A stretch of DNA of 19,761 nt, taken from contig JAPEVF010000826.1 in assembly GCA_029747585.1 (NCBI GenBank), positions 1 through 19,761 on the forward strand. Reading direction: 5' to 3'. Of the stretch, positions 1 through 8,642 are shown piece after piece. The notes beneath the pieces are model-generated. The model ran no database searches, was not told the DNA's origin, and saw only the letters and a program-made list of their open reading frames with translations. The DNA is from Pleurotus djamor. Lineage: Eukaryota > Basidiomycota > Agaricomycetes > Agaricales > Pleurotaceae. Position numbers and translations under genes: made by a program. Within the stretch, counting starts at the first letter, position 1; each line of letters begins with the position of its first letter.

Positions 1-60
1 ATCATCACAAAGAGTTTATCGCCTGGGGCTCTCGCTCGCCATCCCTCAAGACATTCGACA

Positions 61-984
61 ATGGGCAAGTCGTCCCCCCTCCTCCTCGTACCAATGTCCC
101 CCTCAGGCTGACTTTATTATCATCAGGTATCTCCCGATCCTCCCGGCACAAACGCTCTGCCACCGGCGCCCAGCGCGCTCACTACCGCAAGAAGAGAAAG
201 TTCGAGTTGGGTCGTCAGCCTGCCAGCACCAAGTTGGGAGTCAAGCGCGTCCACACTGTCCGTGTTCGTGGTGGAAACTTAAAATACCGTGCCCTCCGTC
301 TCGACAGCGGTAACTTTGCCTGGGGCTCAGAGTCTGTTACCAAGAAGACTAGGCTCATCGGTGTCGTGCGTACCCCTCAAGATGTTCAGGTGTCGATGCA
401 GGATCTCATATGTATTTGACAGGTCTACAATGCTTCCAACAACGAACTCGTCCGCACGAACACTCTCGTCAAGGGAGCCATCATCCAGATCGATGCTACC
501 CCCTTCCGCCAATGGTATGAGACCCACGTAAGTATATCAGTTAGTACTCCTGGTTTCTCTATTAATCGTCTATCTTTCCAGTACGCCCAACCGATAACAA
601 AGAAGGGCAAAGCTCAACCCGCTGCTGCCGCCACCGCTGAGGGCGAGGAACCCAAAAAACTCTCTCACCACGCCCAGCGCAACTTGGACGAGAAGAAGAA
701 AGGTACACACCATGGATCTATCCTATTCTATTGAATGCTAACACTTGGAGAATTTAGATGCCAAAATCGATCCTCTTCTCGAGAGTCAGTTCGCTGCTGG
801 TCGTCTCTACGCTTCCATCTCCAGCCGACCAGGTCAATCTGGCCGTGCTGATGGCTACATCCTCGAAGGAAAGGAACTCGAGGTACGTTCAGCGCCTTCA
901 CATTTGGTTTGACATTTGCTAACCTCGTTGCAGTTCTACCTTCGTAAACTCCGTTCCGGAAAACAGAAGCACGCCCATGCCTAA
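61..984 (+). CDS. RPS8: 40S ribosomal protein eS8 (RPS8), 6 exons
   Basis: Cytosolic small-subunit ribosomal protein eS8. Exons: 61-64, 127-365, 423-527, 582-702, 758-882, 934-984, giving 214 aa (yeast about 200, human 208). The N-terminus [15 protein letters not shown] and the downstream [12 protein letters not shown] and [15 protein letters not shown] stretches are hallmarks of the family, and the C-terminal part has the expected [16 protein letters not shown] region. The first exon codes only ATG plus one base. The first intron (65-126) starts with GC, not GT (GCAAGT...CAG); no GT donor restores the universally conserved MGISR start, so I accept a GC-AG intron. The other introns are GT-AG and 50-57 nt long. 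The 5' leader begins at or before the window edge. Convergent with the F-box gene. Confidence 0.96.
65..126 (+). other. GC-AG intron 1 of RPS8
   Basis: The donor is ATGG|GCAAGT, the best-matched GC-type donor, and the acceptor is ATCAG|GTATC. Joining 61-64 to 127 yields Met-Gly-Ile-Ser-Arg. The intron is 62 nt. Reading through without splicing hits an in-frame TGA (109-111), so splicing is needed for translation from this ATG. Confidence 0.85.
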
Positions 985-1334
985 TCTGTATCTGTGGTAT
1001 CCTCTCTTCTGCCCCTTCATGCAGTGTACGCAGCGACTTTTGTGGTAGGCATAAAGGCTCAAAGAAATATGATGGTTATGGCTCGTTTGTATCTTTCCCA
1101 TGTCTGTTGCTCATACTACGCTGCAATATATGCTATATGCCACCCGCAATTTTACCATGCTCCTTTGAAATGATTCCCACCTACCCCCGCCGTGTGTCGA
1201 TCGACCATCGTCACACCATTCGATCCCTTGGGGTCAAGATGTTATACTATTACAAGACAGTTCAGTCACGGTTACGAAGTCTACGAAGCGGTGTACATAT
1301 AACACTGAATATGATAAAAATAAATAAATGGACG
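985..1334. other. convergent 3' intergenic region RPS8 / F-box gene
   Basis: This 350-nt stretch lies between two converging stop codons and holds both 3' untranslated regions. There is an A/T-rich run with overlapping AATAAA-like motifs at about 1315-1329. Read on the minus strand that run is T-rich and is not a poly(A) signal for the F-box gene. I see no further gene. Confidence 0.6.
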
Positions 1335-3062
1335 CTAAATATCAAAGCGACGGACCACAACTCCTTCACTATCCGCGGTTATAATTCGCCTATCGTCAAA
1401 TACCGTGCTTCCAGACCTCGCCTGCCATCCCAACCGTCGAGGGATGGACAGCGGGGCGGAAACCTGTGCGCCCGTTCCGTTCTCCAGATCCCATACCCAT
1501 ATACTTCCGTTCATACCCAGACTGACGCAACGACCATCAGCTAGGGCGAGGGAGGAGACGGGTGAGGTTTGCCCTTCCAGATATCGAACAAACGCAATCT
1601 TAGGTGGTGCAGCGGTGCGATACAGTGTTGATGGGAGAGTCAGCCGATAGAGCTGGAGCGTGGTGGATGAATGAAGCGGTGGTGATGAATTCGACGGTCT
1701 TATCGAGTTCGCGGAAGAATCTGAGGACAAGGGACTGGGGGCTGGAGCGAGTACGATCCATTTGCCATCGGTTTGTATGTCAGCGACGTGGGGAACCTTG
1801 CGACTCCATTGCTCTCGCATTGAACGCAGCTTGTTACTATCCATAAAGCCGTGCGGAACGTCAATTGCTCGAGCACTTCGCGTCGAGACTACGGTCAATG
1901 GTGGCTGATCGGTATCCTCAACCTCCCTTAGGGCCGATGATATGCTGTCTGAAGACAGTACGGACGAGCGTGCATTGGAGATGACAAGTTCCGTTGCACC
2001 AATAGACCAATGGGCAGGGTATACGGGTATCGAATAGGCCATGACAAGTTTGTAGGTATTCGGAGCAGGGGTGGAAAGTGAGAAGGAAGTCGGAGGGAAC
2101 GACGTGAAAGAGGTTAAGGTCTGGATGTGTCGGACGTCGTAGTTCGATAAATCGTAGATGTTGAGTGAGAACGACTGGGAGAGGCTGGCGAGCAGGGGAT
2201 GGTGGTATACAGATTGTATTATGGGAGCTGACCGTTGGAGGGTCCTCAATGGGGTATAAAGGAGCTTCCGGGTAGATTGAGCAGGTTCGGAGAGGTTGAG
2301 TTGATACACGATAAATTCTCCGTTAGAGAGGAATACAACAACTGATATTGAGGAATTGGAATGTGGCGACTGGTCTAGGGCCAACGCCGTGATTTGTACA
2401 GGTGAATTGGAGGAGGAGGGGCATTCCAGTGTAACCACCGAGCTCTCAGGCTGCGATTGGGAAACGAAGATAGACGGAGCAAGGGATGGCTCTGGTGACG
2501 CGCACAGAATGAGTGGTCCAGCGATGAGTATGTTCGTCGGAACACTGCTACTGGGATCCTGTACGGGTGTATGTAGAACTTGGACATTGCAGCGTCCTGG
2601 TTGAGTTCAGCGACGTCGTTCTCAATGGGGGATGCATTTCATGGACAAACCTCTCCTCCAATTCGAGCTGATGCGAAACATCCACTTCCAGTCCTTCAGA
2701 TCGTCAGAGCTAGTATGGGTCTTAGCTCGAGAAGGTAAATTCCTAATCTCCCGGTCATTGGTTCGCCCGACGAAGCCTCTGGCCCCGCGGAGCCTAGTGC
2801 GACCATAAGCTCTGATGTACAGCAGTCTCCAGAGGTGGTTATCTGAAGCCAGTCGAAACCAATCCCGGCTGATAACCTGGGCGACACAGAGGTCCTGATA
2901 GGAGAGGTGGGAGAATATATGTAGGATCAATTCATCGTAGAGTGTCTCAAAACCCGAGGCGACCAGAGCATGAGTAGTAGTGTTTCCAGGTCCTTCACGA
3001 CGTTTAGCAAGGGGTAGGTTTGCCGCAGACGGCGACAAGCTACGTTTCCGCGCCGTACCCAT
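1335..3062 (-). CDS. F-box / WD40-repeat protein, probable SCF substrate receptor
   Basis: Two exons, 3062-2651 and 2596-1335, joined across a 54-nt GT-AG intron, give 557 aa. Residues about 41-85 form an F-box (LYDELILHIFSHLSYQDL, then the typical ISRDWFRLASDNHLWRLLY tail), which binds Skp1. It is followed by the W-K-W-M...SNWRRG linker seen in F-box/WD40 proteins. The C-terminal 400 residues have degenerate WD-type strands, e.g. SIWVWDLENG and VVVRRFDI at the end. By family, it should present substrates to an SCF ubiquitin ligase; the substrate cannot be inferred. It resembles fungal Pof10-type proteins, but I am not sure of orthology. I chose ATG 3062; an in-frame ATG at 3107 would add 15 residues and overlap the divergent WDR83 start. 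Confidence 0.88.
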
Positions 3063-3105
3063 GATCGTAGTGAGTGGATGAGCGAGCTCGGGCGCTCGTT
3101 CGATC
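3063..3105. promoter_or_regulatory. 43-nt divergent spacer between F-box gene and WDR83
   Basis: Only 43 nt separate the two divergent start codons. It contains an imperfect inverted repeat (CGAGC at 3083-3087, GCTCG at 3094-3098). The core promoters and transcription starts must lie inside this spacer or inside the opposite gene's coding region, so the 5' leaders are either very short or antisense-overlapping. Confidence 0.5.
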
Positions 3106-4328
3106 ATGTCGGCTCCCTCTCGCGGTCCTCCGCCAATCGCACGAACTTTGCATACGACGTTGGGCAGTCACAAAGGCCCAGTCAATGTAGCCAGATACTC
3201 AAAAGGCAACGCCAGGTATATCTTGACTGGTGGCCAGGACCGTTCAGTACGCTTATGGAACGCCAACCTCGGAACGGAAATCAAGGCCTTTACCTCTCAT
3301 GGATATGAAGTGCTCTCGGTCAGCGTGTAGGCCCACCCCTTCGACCCAGTGATTTCCGTTATTGAAAATGCATCCGCTATAGTGCACATGATAACGCACA
3401 GTTTGCGTCTTCTGGCGGCGATCGCTCCGTCTTCGTCTGGGATGTTGCCACAGGCGTGACGACGCGTCGCATATCAGGACACATGGGCAAAATCTACGTC
3501 GTCGAGTACAACGATAATGCAACCGTACTAGCCAGTGGTATGTGCATCTCATTTGTCAATACTCCAAGCCTTCCCATTTACTCCATTTCAAGGTTCTTTT
3601 GACACAACCGTCAAGCTATGGGACTTACGGTGGGCACCTTCTTGTCCTATGGAGGCTTCCGTGGCTGATTGTTCCAGTGCCATGAATCGTCAGCCGATAC
3701 AAAGTCTAGACGAGGCCCGAGATGGTGTACAAACCCTCCATGTCGGATCTACGTTCATAATAACTGGTTCCATCGACGGACATGTACGCATGTACGACTT
3801 ACGCAAAGGCGAACTTCGATCCGATTTTATTGGCCGTACGACACCAAAATACTTCCTCTCAATGTTGACATTGAATGCTCACTTTAACGTCCCATTCTAG
3901 ACCCCGTTACGGCCGTCGTTCCAACCCAGGACTCACAAACAGTCTTGGTCACGACGTTGGATTCTCATCTTCGCCTCATGGATATGTCCACAGGGAAACT
4001 GTTGAATGATTTCAGCGGGCACACAAATACGGCATATCGATGTCGAGGATGCTTTGGACATGGCGAAGCGAGTGTGATATGTGGGGACGAAAGTGGGCAA
4101 GTGTGGGCTTGGGATTTGCTAGATGTAAGCTCGAACTGAACTTCCTTCCATTCGAATTCTCCATTGACTCACGGTGACTAGGCCAAACCCATCCAACCAA
4201 ATCCACCTCCGAAAGCCCACGAAAAGGTCATTACCTGGACAGAGCATCATCCCACCGATGTAGGTGAGCTCATCACAACGAGTGCGGATGGAACAGTCAA
4301 AGTCTGGAAAACCCCAGACGCTGCTTGA
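3106..4328 (+). CDS. WDR83: WDR83/MORG1-type WD40 scaffold protein, 6 exons
   Basis: Exons 3106-3326, 3383-3537, 3593-3629, 3678-3835, 3901-4124 and 4182-4328 give 313 aa (human WDR83 has 315). The whole protein is a seven-bladed beta-propeller. Diagnostic stretches shared with WDR83 are SHGYEVL, ASGSFDTTVKLWDLR, QSLDEARDGVQTL, GSIDGHVRMYDLRKGEL and LVTTLDSHLRLMDMSTGKLL. In animals MORG1 scaffolds MAP-kinase modules, and WDR83 is also found in catalytic spliceosomes; which role applies here is inferred only from homology. Intron 1 uses GTAGGC (3327-3382), chosen because it restores the VAHDNAQFASSGGD blade. Intron 3 (3630-3677) is 48 nt, frame-preserving and stop-free. The stop faces the LSM2 stop 95 nt away. 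Confidence 0.93.
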
Positions 4329-4423
4329 TGCCAAGTATCATAGCATTACACATGTATCATGAGAAAACGAAAAACACAGAGATATTGCAAAAAAAAACCG
4401 CGAGTCAGATTGTCCTGGTGTAG

Positions 4424-4930
4424 TTAGCGTTTGCCTTGATGAAGAGTTTCTGTGGTTCAAGTCAGCCATATAGGGTAAGAAAAGGTTCTAACACGGCAAA
4501 CGCACCACGACGCGTAGCATCCTCAAGTAGTTGTGTATCGACGTGTTCAGCAGGGAGTTGCACATATCGCACAACCGATCCACGGATGAAGCAGTTCTTG
4601 ACGGCCATCTATGTTTTGAATCAATAAGGTATTGGGGGTTATTCAATCGTCAAGCCTGACCATATGTGGGTGTCGCGCCTCGTCGAGTACTTTGATGTTG
4701 TCAAGTCGAATATTAAGAAACCTAGTAGGTGGTGTTAACCGGTGGAGGTGTGGATGGCAAATGCGAAACATACTGGTCAACCGATTTAAGGACACCAGTT
4801 ATCGAGAGGTCATTTTTGAGTTCTACGGTGACTTGTTGGTCCGTAAGTGTTTTGAATACTGAGAAAATAAGCTGGATGGGAAGGCATGGGCATTTCACAA
4901 GACGGAGAAGCGATTGCGAAGACTGACCAT
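4424..4930 (-). CDS. LSM2: LSM2, U6 snRNA-associated Sm-like protein, 5 exons
   Basis: Exons 4930-4928, 4871-4774, 4721-4661, 4608-4506 and 4449-4424 give 96 aa (human 95). The protein has the Sm1 motif (residues about 15-47: VTVELKNDLSITGVL, SVDQFLNIRLDNI) and the Sm2 motif (FIRGSVVRYVQLP, 61-73), then DTQLLEDATRR. LSM2 belongs to the nuclear Lsm2-8 ring that binds the U6 snRNA 3' end and to the cytoplasmic Lsm1-7 ring in mRNA decapping. The first exon is exactly the ATG codon: ATG|GTCAGT. The four introns are 52-56 nt. The usual DQYLN is DQFLN here, a conservative change. Every exon joins in phase, so the model is firm although no single reading frame shows the gene. Confidence 0.94.
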
Positions 4931-5075
4931 GGTCGTACGAGTAGCTCTTGGTATGGGCGGAATTGAGCGCTTAGCTCTACTTAGGGGCGTCGATCACGAT
5001 CACGTGTTGGCCCGTTCAAATAACTGCCTGGTGTTGCCCAGCCGCGGATCCAACACTCGTACTCTGAACTCAGCC
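4931..5075. promoter_or_regulatory. bidirectional LSM2/CDC20 promoter gap
   Basis: This 145-nt gap lies between divergent start codons. It carries a CACGTG E-box-type palindrome at 5001-5006, within GATCACGATCACGTG, and an AGGGG (stress-response-element-like) pentamer at 4983-4987. These are short motifs, so their function is inference only. Confidence 0.4.
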
Positions 5076-6925
5076 ATGTCTCTCAATCCAAAAACGCCTT
5101 CTCGTCAACGCGCTCGTTCAGAGGCAAAGACACCCTTGACTCCGTCTATTCTATCTGGAATCAACTCGCTCTCCCTCGCACCATCACAGAACTCGCCAAC
5201 CAAACGATCTAGTAAAGCTTATCCAAAATCGAAGTCTTCTGCCGGTCCTTTCGATACCACAAATCCTTTTATCTCCTCGATAAAGCCCCGCTCTCGCCCA
5301 GCCTCTCCTTCGAAGAGACAGGCTAGCGGCAGCATCAATGTATCAGATTCCTTACAGCGACAGGCAGGCGGAGGCGTTATTCGGAAAGGCGGCATCGAGA
5401 GTCGCCTTGACGTCGTGACTAGAGACTACATACCGCCAGCTAAACCTGAAATAAGGCGATCCAGGTCAACCCCCGCAGCGGTGAGCCACAATCGCATTTT
5501 TTGTCACCTGACACGAGGCAAACCTCTTTGTGCGGTTAGAACCGAGTGGGCCTTGACCAGCGGGACAGGTTTATAACCACTCGCGAAGTTGATAGTGAAG
5601 TCACAACGCCACTGGACATGCTTTCTATCAACCCACAATCTGCATCACCTGGACACACCGCTCGCCTCGTCGAAGCTACGGGCGTCCCTGTAAACCGACG
5701 AATCTTGGGGTACCATGAACAACCCCCACTACCGTCCAAGGACACTACCTTGTCGCAGCAACGAGAGTTTGCTAGGCCACTGTACACTCGCCCTGGAGCT
5801 GTTGCCACATCCACAGGTGCAACTACCAACAAATCACGCAAGATCCCCACCACACCAGAGCGGGTGCTTGATGCGCCTGGAATGGTCGACGACTTTTATC
5901 TCAACTTGCTGAGCTGGTCTTGCCTGAATGCTGTGGCCGTCGCTCTGGAGTCTAGCACGTACGTCTGGCGCGCCGATACAGGTGAAGTCAATCAACTTGG
6001 GGAAGCTCCGGAGGGTTCGTATGTTTCTGCCGTCGATTTCTCGGGCGACGGCGGGTTTTTAGGAGTAGGCATAGGGTCGGGTGAGGTTGAACTATGGGAT
6101 GTCGAGACGGGACAAAAGCTGCGAACTATGGCTGGTCACCAGGGACAAATCGCTGTATTGTCGTGGAACCAACATATCCTGAGTTCGGGCTGTGGCGATG
6201 GTAGCATCTGGCACCATGATGTGCGTATGCCGCGACACAAGGTGATGGAATTGCTTGGACATACTGGAGAGGTTTGCGGTTTGAAATGGCGCTCTGATGG
6301 GGAGTTACTTGCAAGTGGTGGTAATGACAATGTTGTCAATATTTGGGACGGTAGGGTTGGCGATGTAGGTGAAGGCGCTCGAGGTACAGCCAAGTGGACC
6401 AAACGGAACCACACAGCTGCCGTGAAGGTTGGTTTTTGATCGCCGTTTTTTTGACAGACAATTGTACTCAGTTCTATCCTTCCACAGGCAGTTGCATGGT
6501 GCCCTTGGCAACCTTCTCTTCTCGCTTCTGGTGGAGGAACAAACGACGCCTCTATCAATGTATGGAATAGCACCACGGGTGCTCGCCTCCACACCGCTCA
6601 AACACCTTCCCAAATCACGTCGATTTTGTGGGCGCCGGCAAAGAAAGAGCTGCTAACTACTCACGGCTATCCGACGAACTCGATTATGCTTCACGCCTAC
6701 CCAAGCATGGAGACCGTGGCAGAAATTCGCGATGCACATGACTCTCGTGTGCTTTTTAGCTGCCTCGGGCCAGCTGGGGACCTTGTCTGCACCGGGGCTG
6801 GAGATGAGAATCTCAAGTTCTGGAGAATATGGGACCTGGCTGACTCGAAGAAGAAGAAGGAAGTGAAAGAGATGGGAGGCAGGCGGGCCAACTCGACCGC
6901 ATCTGGTATCCTGACATTGCGTTGA
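5076..6925 (+). CDS. CDC20: Cdc20/Slp1-type APC/C activator, 3 exons
   Basis: Exons 5076-5480, 5540-6427 and 6488-6925 give 576 aa. The basic N-terminus has CDK-type sites (TPSR, SPTK, SPSK). The C-box region is DRFITTR (about 144-150), and a Mad2-binding-type segment NRRILGYHEQPP follows (about 187-198). From about residue 240 the Cdc20 propeller is textbook: RVLDAPGMVDDFYLNLLSW, ILSSGCGDGSIWHHDVR, GEVCGLKW, LASGGNDNVVNIW, AVKAVAWCPWQPSLLASGGG and STTGARLHT. The protein recruits substrates to the anaphase-promoting complex and is the target of the spindle checkpoint. Two oddities: the usual Pro of the C-box (DRFIP) is Thr, and the C-terminus is ILTLR instead of the usual Ile-Arg. An in-frame upstream ATG exists at 4914, but it lies in the LSM2 first intron, so 5076 is preferred. 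Confidence 0.94.
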
Positions 6926-7396
6926 ACGAGCTTATGTGACATGGACAGCTGTCTGGCCGCATAAATACAAGGTGGCTGGGTGCTGCTCTGGATGTATACC
7001 ATATTTGATGCGATGATGGAAATATGATGTCGCGATCTCATCGAACCAGTGGGTCCCTGTGGGTCCAAAATGATGAACGAGGACGTAACGCCAAACATGA
7101 GCAAATAGCAACATACTTATCCGAGAGGTAAACGGCCCGCGCTTTGACCTGTGTGAACGTTTGAACCTGGACTTGGTCGAATTCAGCGATTCACCCGGCT
7201 CATGTTTCTGCGAGGCCCCGTGCAACCAAAACCAAACGAGGAGAACACAAACACACAATAAGGCGACTCACCGTCGAATACCTGGATTCGGTACAAGGGG
7301 ATCACTCCTTCAACACAGCTCAATTTACTTCCATGTATAAATCCCTGACATCTCTCGACGGCATGCCATCCTCAGAAACCCTCGACTCAGACGGCG
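6926..7396. other. CDC20 3' region and promoter of the next gene
   Basis: These 471 nt hold the CDC20 3' UTR and the upstream region of the Pro/Ser-rich gene. Apart from the TATA box listed separately I see no structured RNA or convincing coding region; open frames here lack family features and overlap on both strands. Confidence 0.5.
7336..7342 (+). promoter_or_regulatory. TATA box of the Pro/Ser-rich gene
   Basis: TATAAAT lies 55 nt before the ATG at 7397. The ATG directly overlapping it (7333) opens a short frame that ends soon after; that ATG would precede the predicted transcription start at about 7365 and so is probably not in the mRNA. Confidence 0.5.
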
Positions 7397-8132
7397 ATGC
7401 CTATCACCACAACTTTCGTCAATTCACCTATCAACGGCCGCTTCATAACGAAGGACATAGATAATTCTTTCGTTATCAAGAACTCAAAATTTAACTGCGA
7501 CAACGACTACCGTTCCAACTACAACAATCGCCAGAAGATTGAAGTGAGCGGCTCGAATAACTGTCCGTTGTGTACTCCCTGTCCCCTCTTCGTCGACTGA
7601 CCTGAATTCCTGTTTGTCTTAGTCTTTGCTGCACCACTGTCGACAAATTCAACATCGAGCCCCCCACATTATGGTGATAACCAGTTCGGTGCGTAACATC
7701 GTAGGTTGTCGTTGGTCGTCGACTAACGATCTCCAAGGTCCCGGAGTTCCTCAGGGCTCATCCCAGCCAAACGGACCAACCAATTTCCCCCACCAAACCC
7801 CCATGAACCCAACCCCAAACGCGACGCCATACGGCCAAGGGTTCGACGCGCCGTTTGACCCCAGCGTATTTGCTGCTCCAACTCGACCTTATGGCGTCCC
7901 TTCTACGGATCCCCCTTCTAGTCCTCCACCATCCAGCCCAGCCTCGCACATGAGCGGATCGACTGAGTCTCGTAGTAGAGCGGGCACTCCCTCTCCCCCA
8001 GACGCGTCAGACGCCGGTACCGCCAGCCTGTCGCCATCCAACAGTAGCAATCCCTTCAGAAACGGAATTTATGAACGTTTCCTCAAGAAGTTGAGATATC
8101 AGCGACGCCCGCGAATCCCACAGCCAGAATGA
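7397..8132 (+). CDS. unknown Pro/Ser-rich disordered protein, 3 exons
   Basis: I do not recognise this protein. Exons 7397-7562, 7623-7688 and 7738-8132 give 208 aa. The joins are supported by donors GTCCGT and GTGCGT, acceptors TTAG and CAAG, and by a continuous composition across them. Residues 1-55 are Asn/Asp/Lys-rich and mildly ordered (NSPINGRFITKDIDNSF, then YNNRQKIEVSGSNN). The remainder is low-complexity Pro, Ser, Thr and Asn (e.g. TDPPSSPPPSSPASHMSG), and the tail is basic (ERFLKKLRYQRRPRIP). There is no signal peptide or membrane segment. The ordered N-terminus is the best handle for finding homologues. The TATA promoter suggests regulated expression. Splice sites are moderately certain. 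Confidence 0.6.
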
Positions 8133-8642
8133 ATCCCCCCCTCAGCATCGCATGTCCACGCCTATGCCACCCTATGCATCTATCTCTATGACTTTGTTCT
8201 ATACCTGCCACGCGTATGATATTCTCCTTTCTGTAACATGTATATCTTCATGTTTAATATACACAAAACCGTACTTACCTACATACTTACCTGCTTACAC
8301 GCGGCTGCAGGGCAGAGGGCTCTCTGAGATTCATACATCATGCATCATGCATCACGGCTTGCCCAAGGTGAGTCGCGTCTACAGACTATCTGATGGTGAT
8401 CAAGGGTCCAGTCAACTCACCCAACATTGCGACTCCCATGTGCGATCGATAACAGGAAGGCATCAAAATGTGCGCCCATGCCGAAATATGTCCCACGAAG
8501 ACGAGGATCCCACTTACGGCCTCAGCCGAAATCAGCAAGAATTATATGCCAAGGGCATCGATATTAGCGCCTTTATAGACAGGATGGCAAGAAATCTAAG
8601 TAACACAAAAACAGGGTAGATACAAACAAGGGGACCTCGGCT
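8133..8642. other. convergent region between Pro/Ser-rich gene and ISWI
   Basis: About 510 nt lie between two converging stops, long for this compact genome. It has short simple repeats (TACC/TTAC runs at about 8273-8298; CATCATGCATCATGCATCA at about 8337-8354). Within it lies the candidate small gene at 8340-8619, listed separately. Otherwise it is presumably 3' UTRs. Confidence 0.5.
8340..8619 (+). CDS. candidate small protein gene, 2 exons, 63 aa
   Basis: Not recognised, and possibly not a gene. Exon 1 (8340-8367) ends in CAAG|GTGAGT, a near-perfect donor, and exon 2 (8456-8619) follows AACAG. The 88-nt intron has an ACTCAC branch-like site. The join gives a 63-aa hydrophilic protein, MHHASRLAQ... 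followed by HEDEDPTYGLSRNQQELYAKG and a short amphipathic helix-like end, IDISAFIDRMARNLS. The last 43 residues look protein-like in composition. The gene would end only 23 nt from the ISWI stop, tail to tail. It could be missed by predictors because of its size. The alternative is that this is just 3' UTR of the neighbouring gene. Confidence 0.38.

Noticed and set aside
366..422. Intron-encoded snoRNA in RPS8, as in animals
   Set aside because: All RPS8 introns are 50-62 nt, too short for a box C/D or H/ACA RNA with flanks, and I see no box pairs.
1107..1544. 145-codon plus-strand open frame
   Set aside because: It runs through the convergent 3' region and into the antisense of the F-box gene C-terminus; composition is random-like and no family features are seen.
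3631..3677. Reading WDR83 straight through intron 3
   Set aside because: The inserted residues have no counterpart in WDR83, where WDLR is followed at once by the QSLDEARDG segment; GTGGGC and CCAG are usable splice sites.
4914..5075. Upstream in-frame extension of CDC20 to an ATG at 4914
   Set aside because: It overlaps the LSM2 first exon and intron antisense and lacks the polar composition of the Cdc20 N-terminus; ATG 5076 has a good context and the expected length.
6136..6613. Long minus-strand open frames opposite CDC20
   Set aside because: They are antisense shadows of the strongly conserved CDC20 propeller, with no protein-like features.
8273..8354. Short TTACC/TACC and CATCATG simple repeats as a CRISPR or microsatellite feature
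   Set aside because: Units are too few and irregular, there are no spacers, and the host is a fungus.
8152..8487. 155-codon plus-strand open frame running into the small candidate gene
   Set aside because: The upstream two thirds read like translated 3' UTR simple repeats (YLPTYLPAY) and span a strong donor site; only the spliced form 8340-8619 is kept as a candidate.
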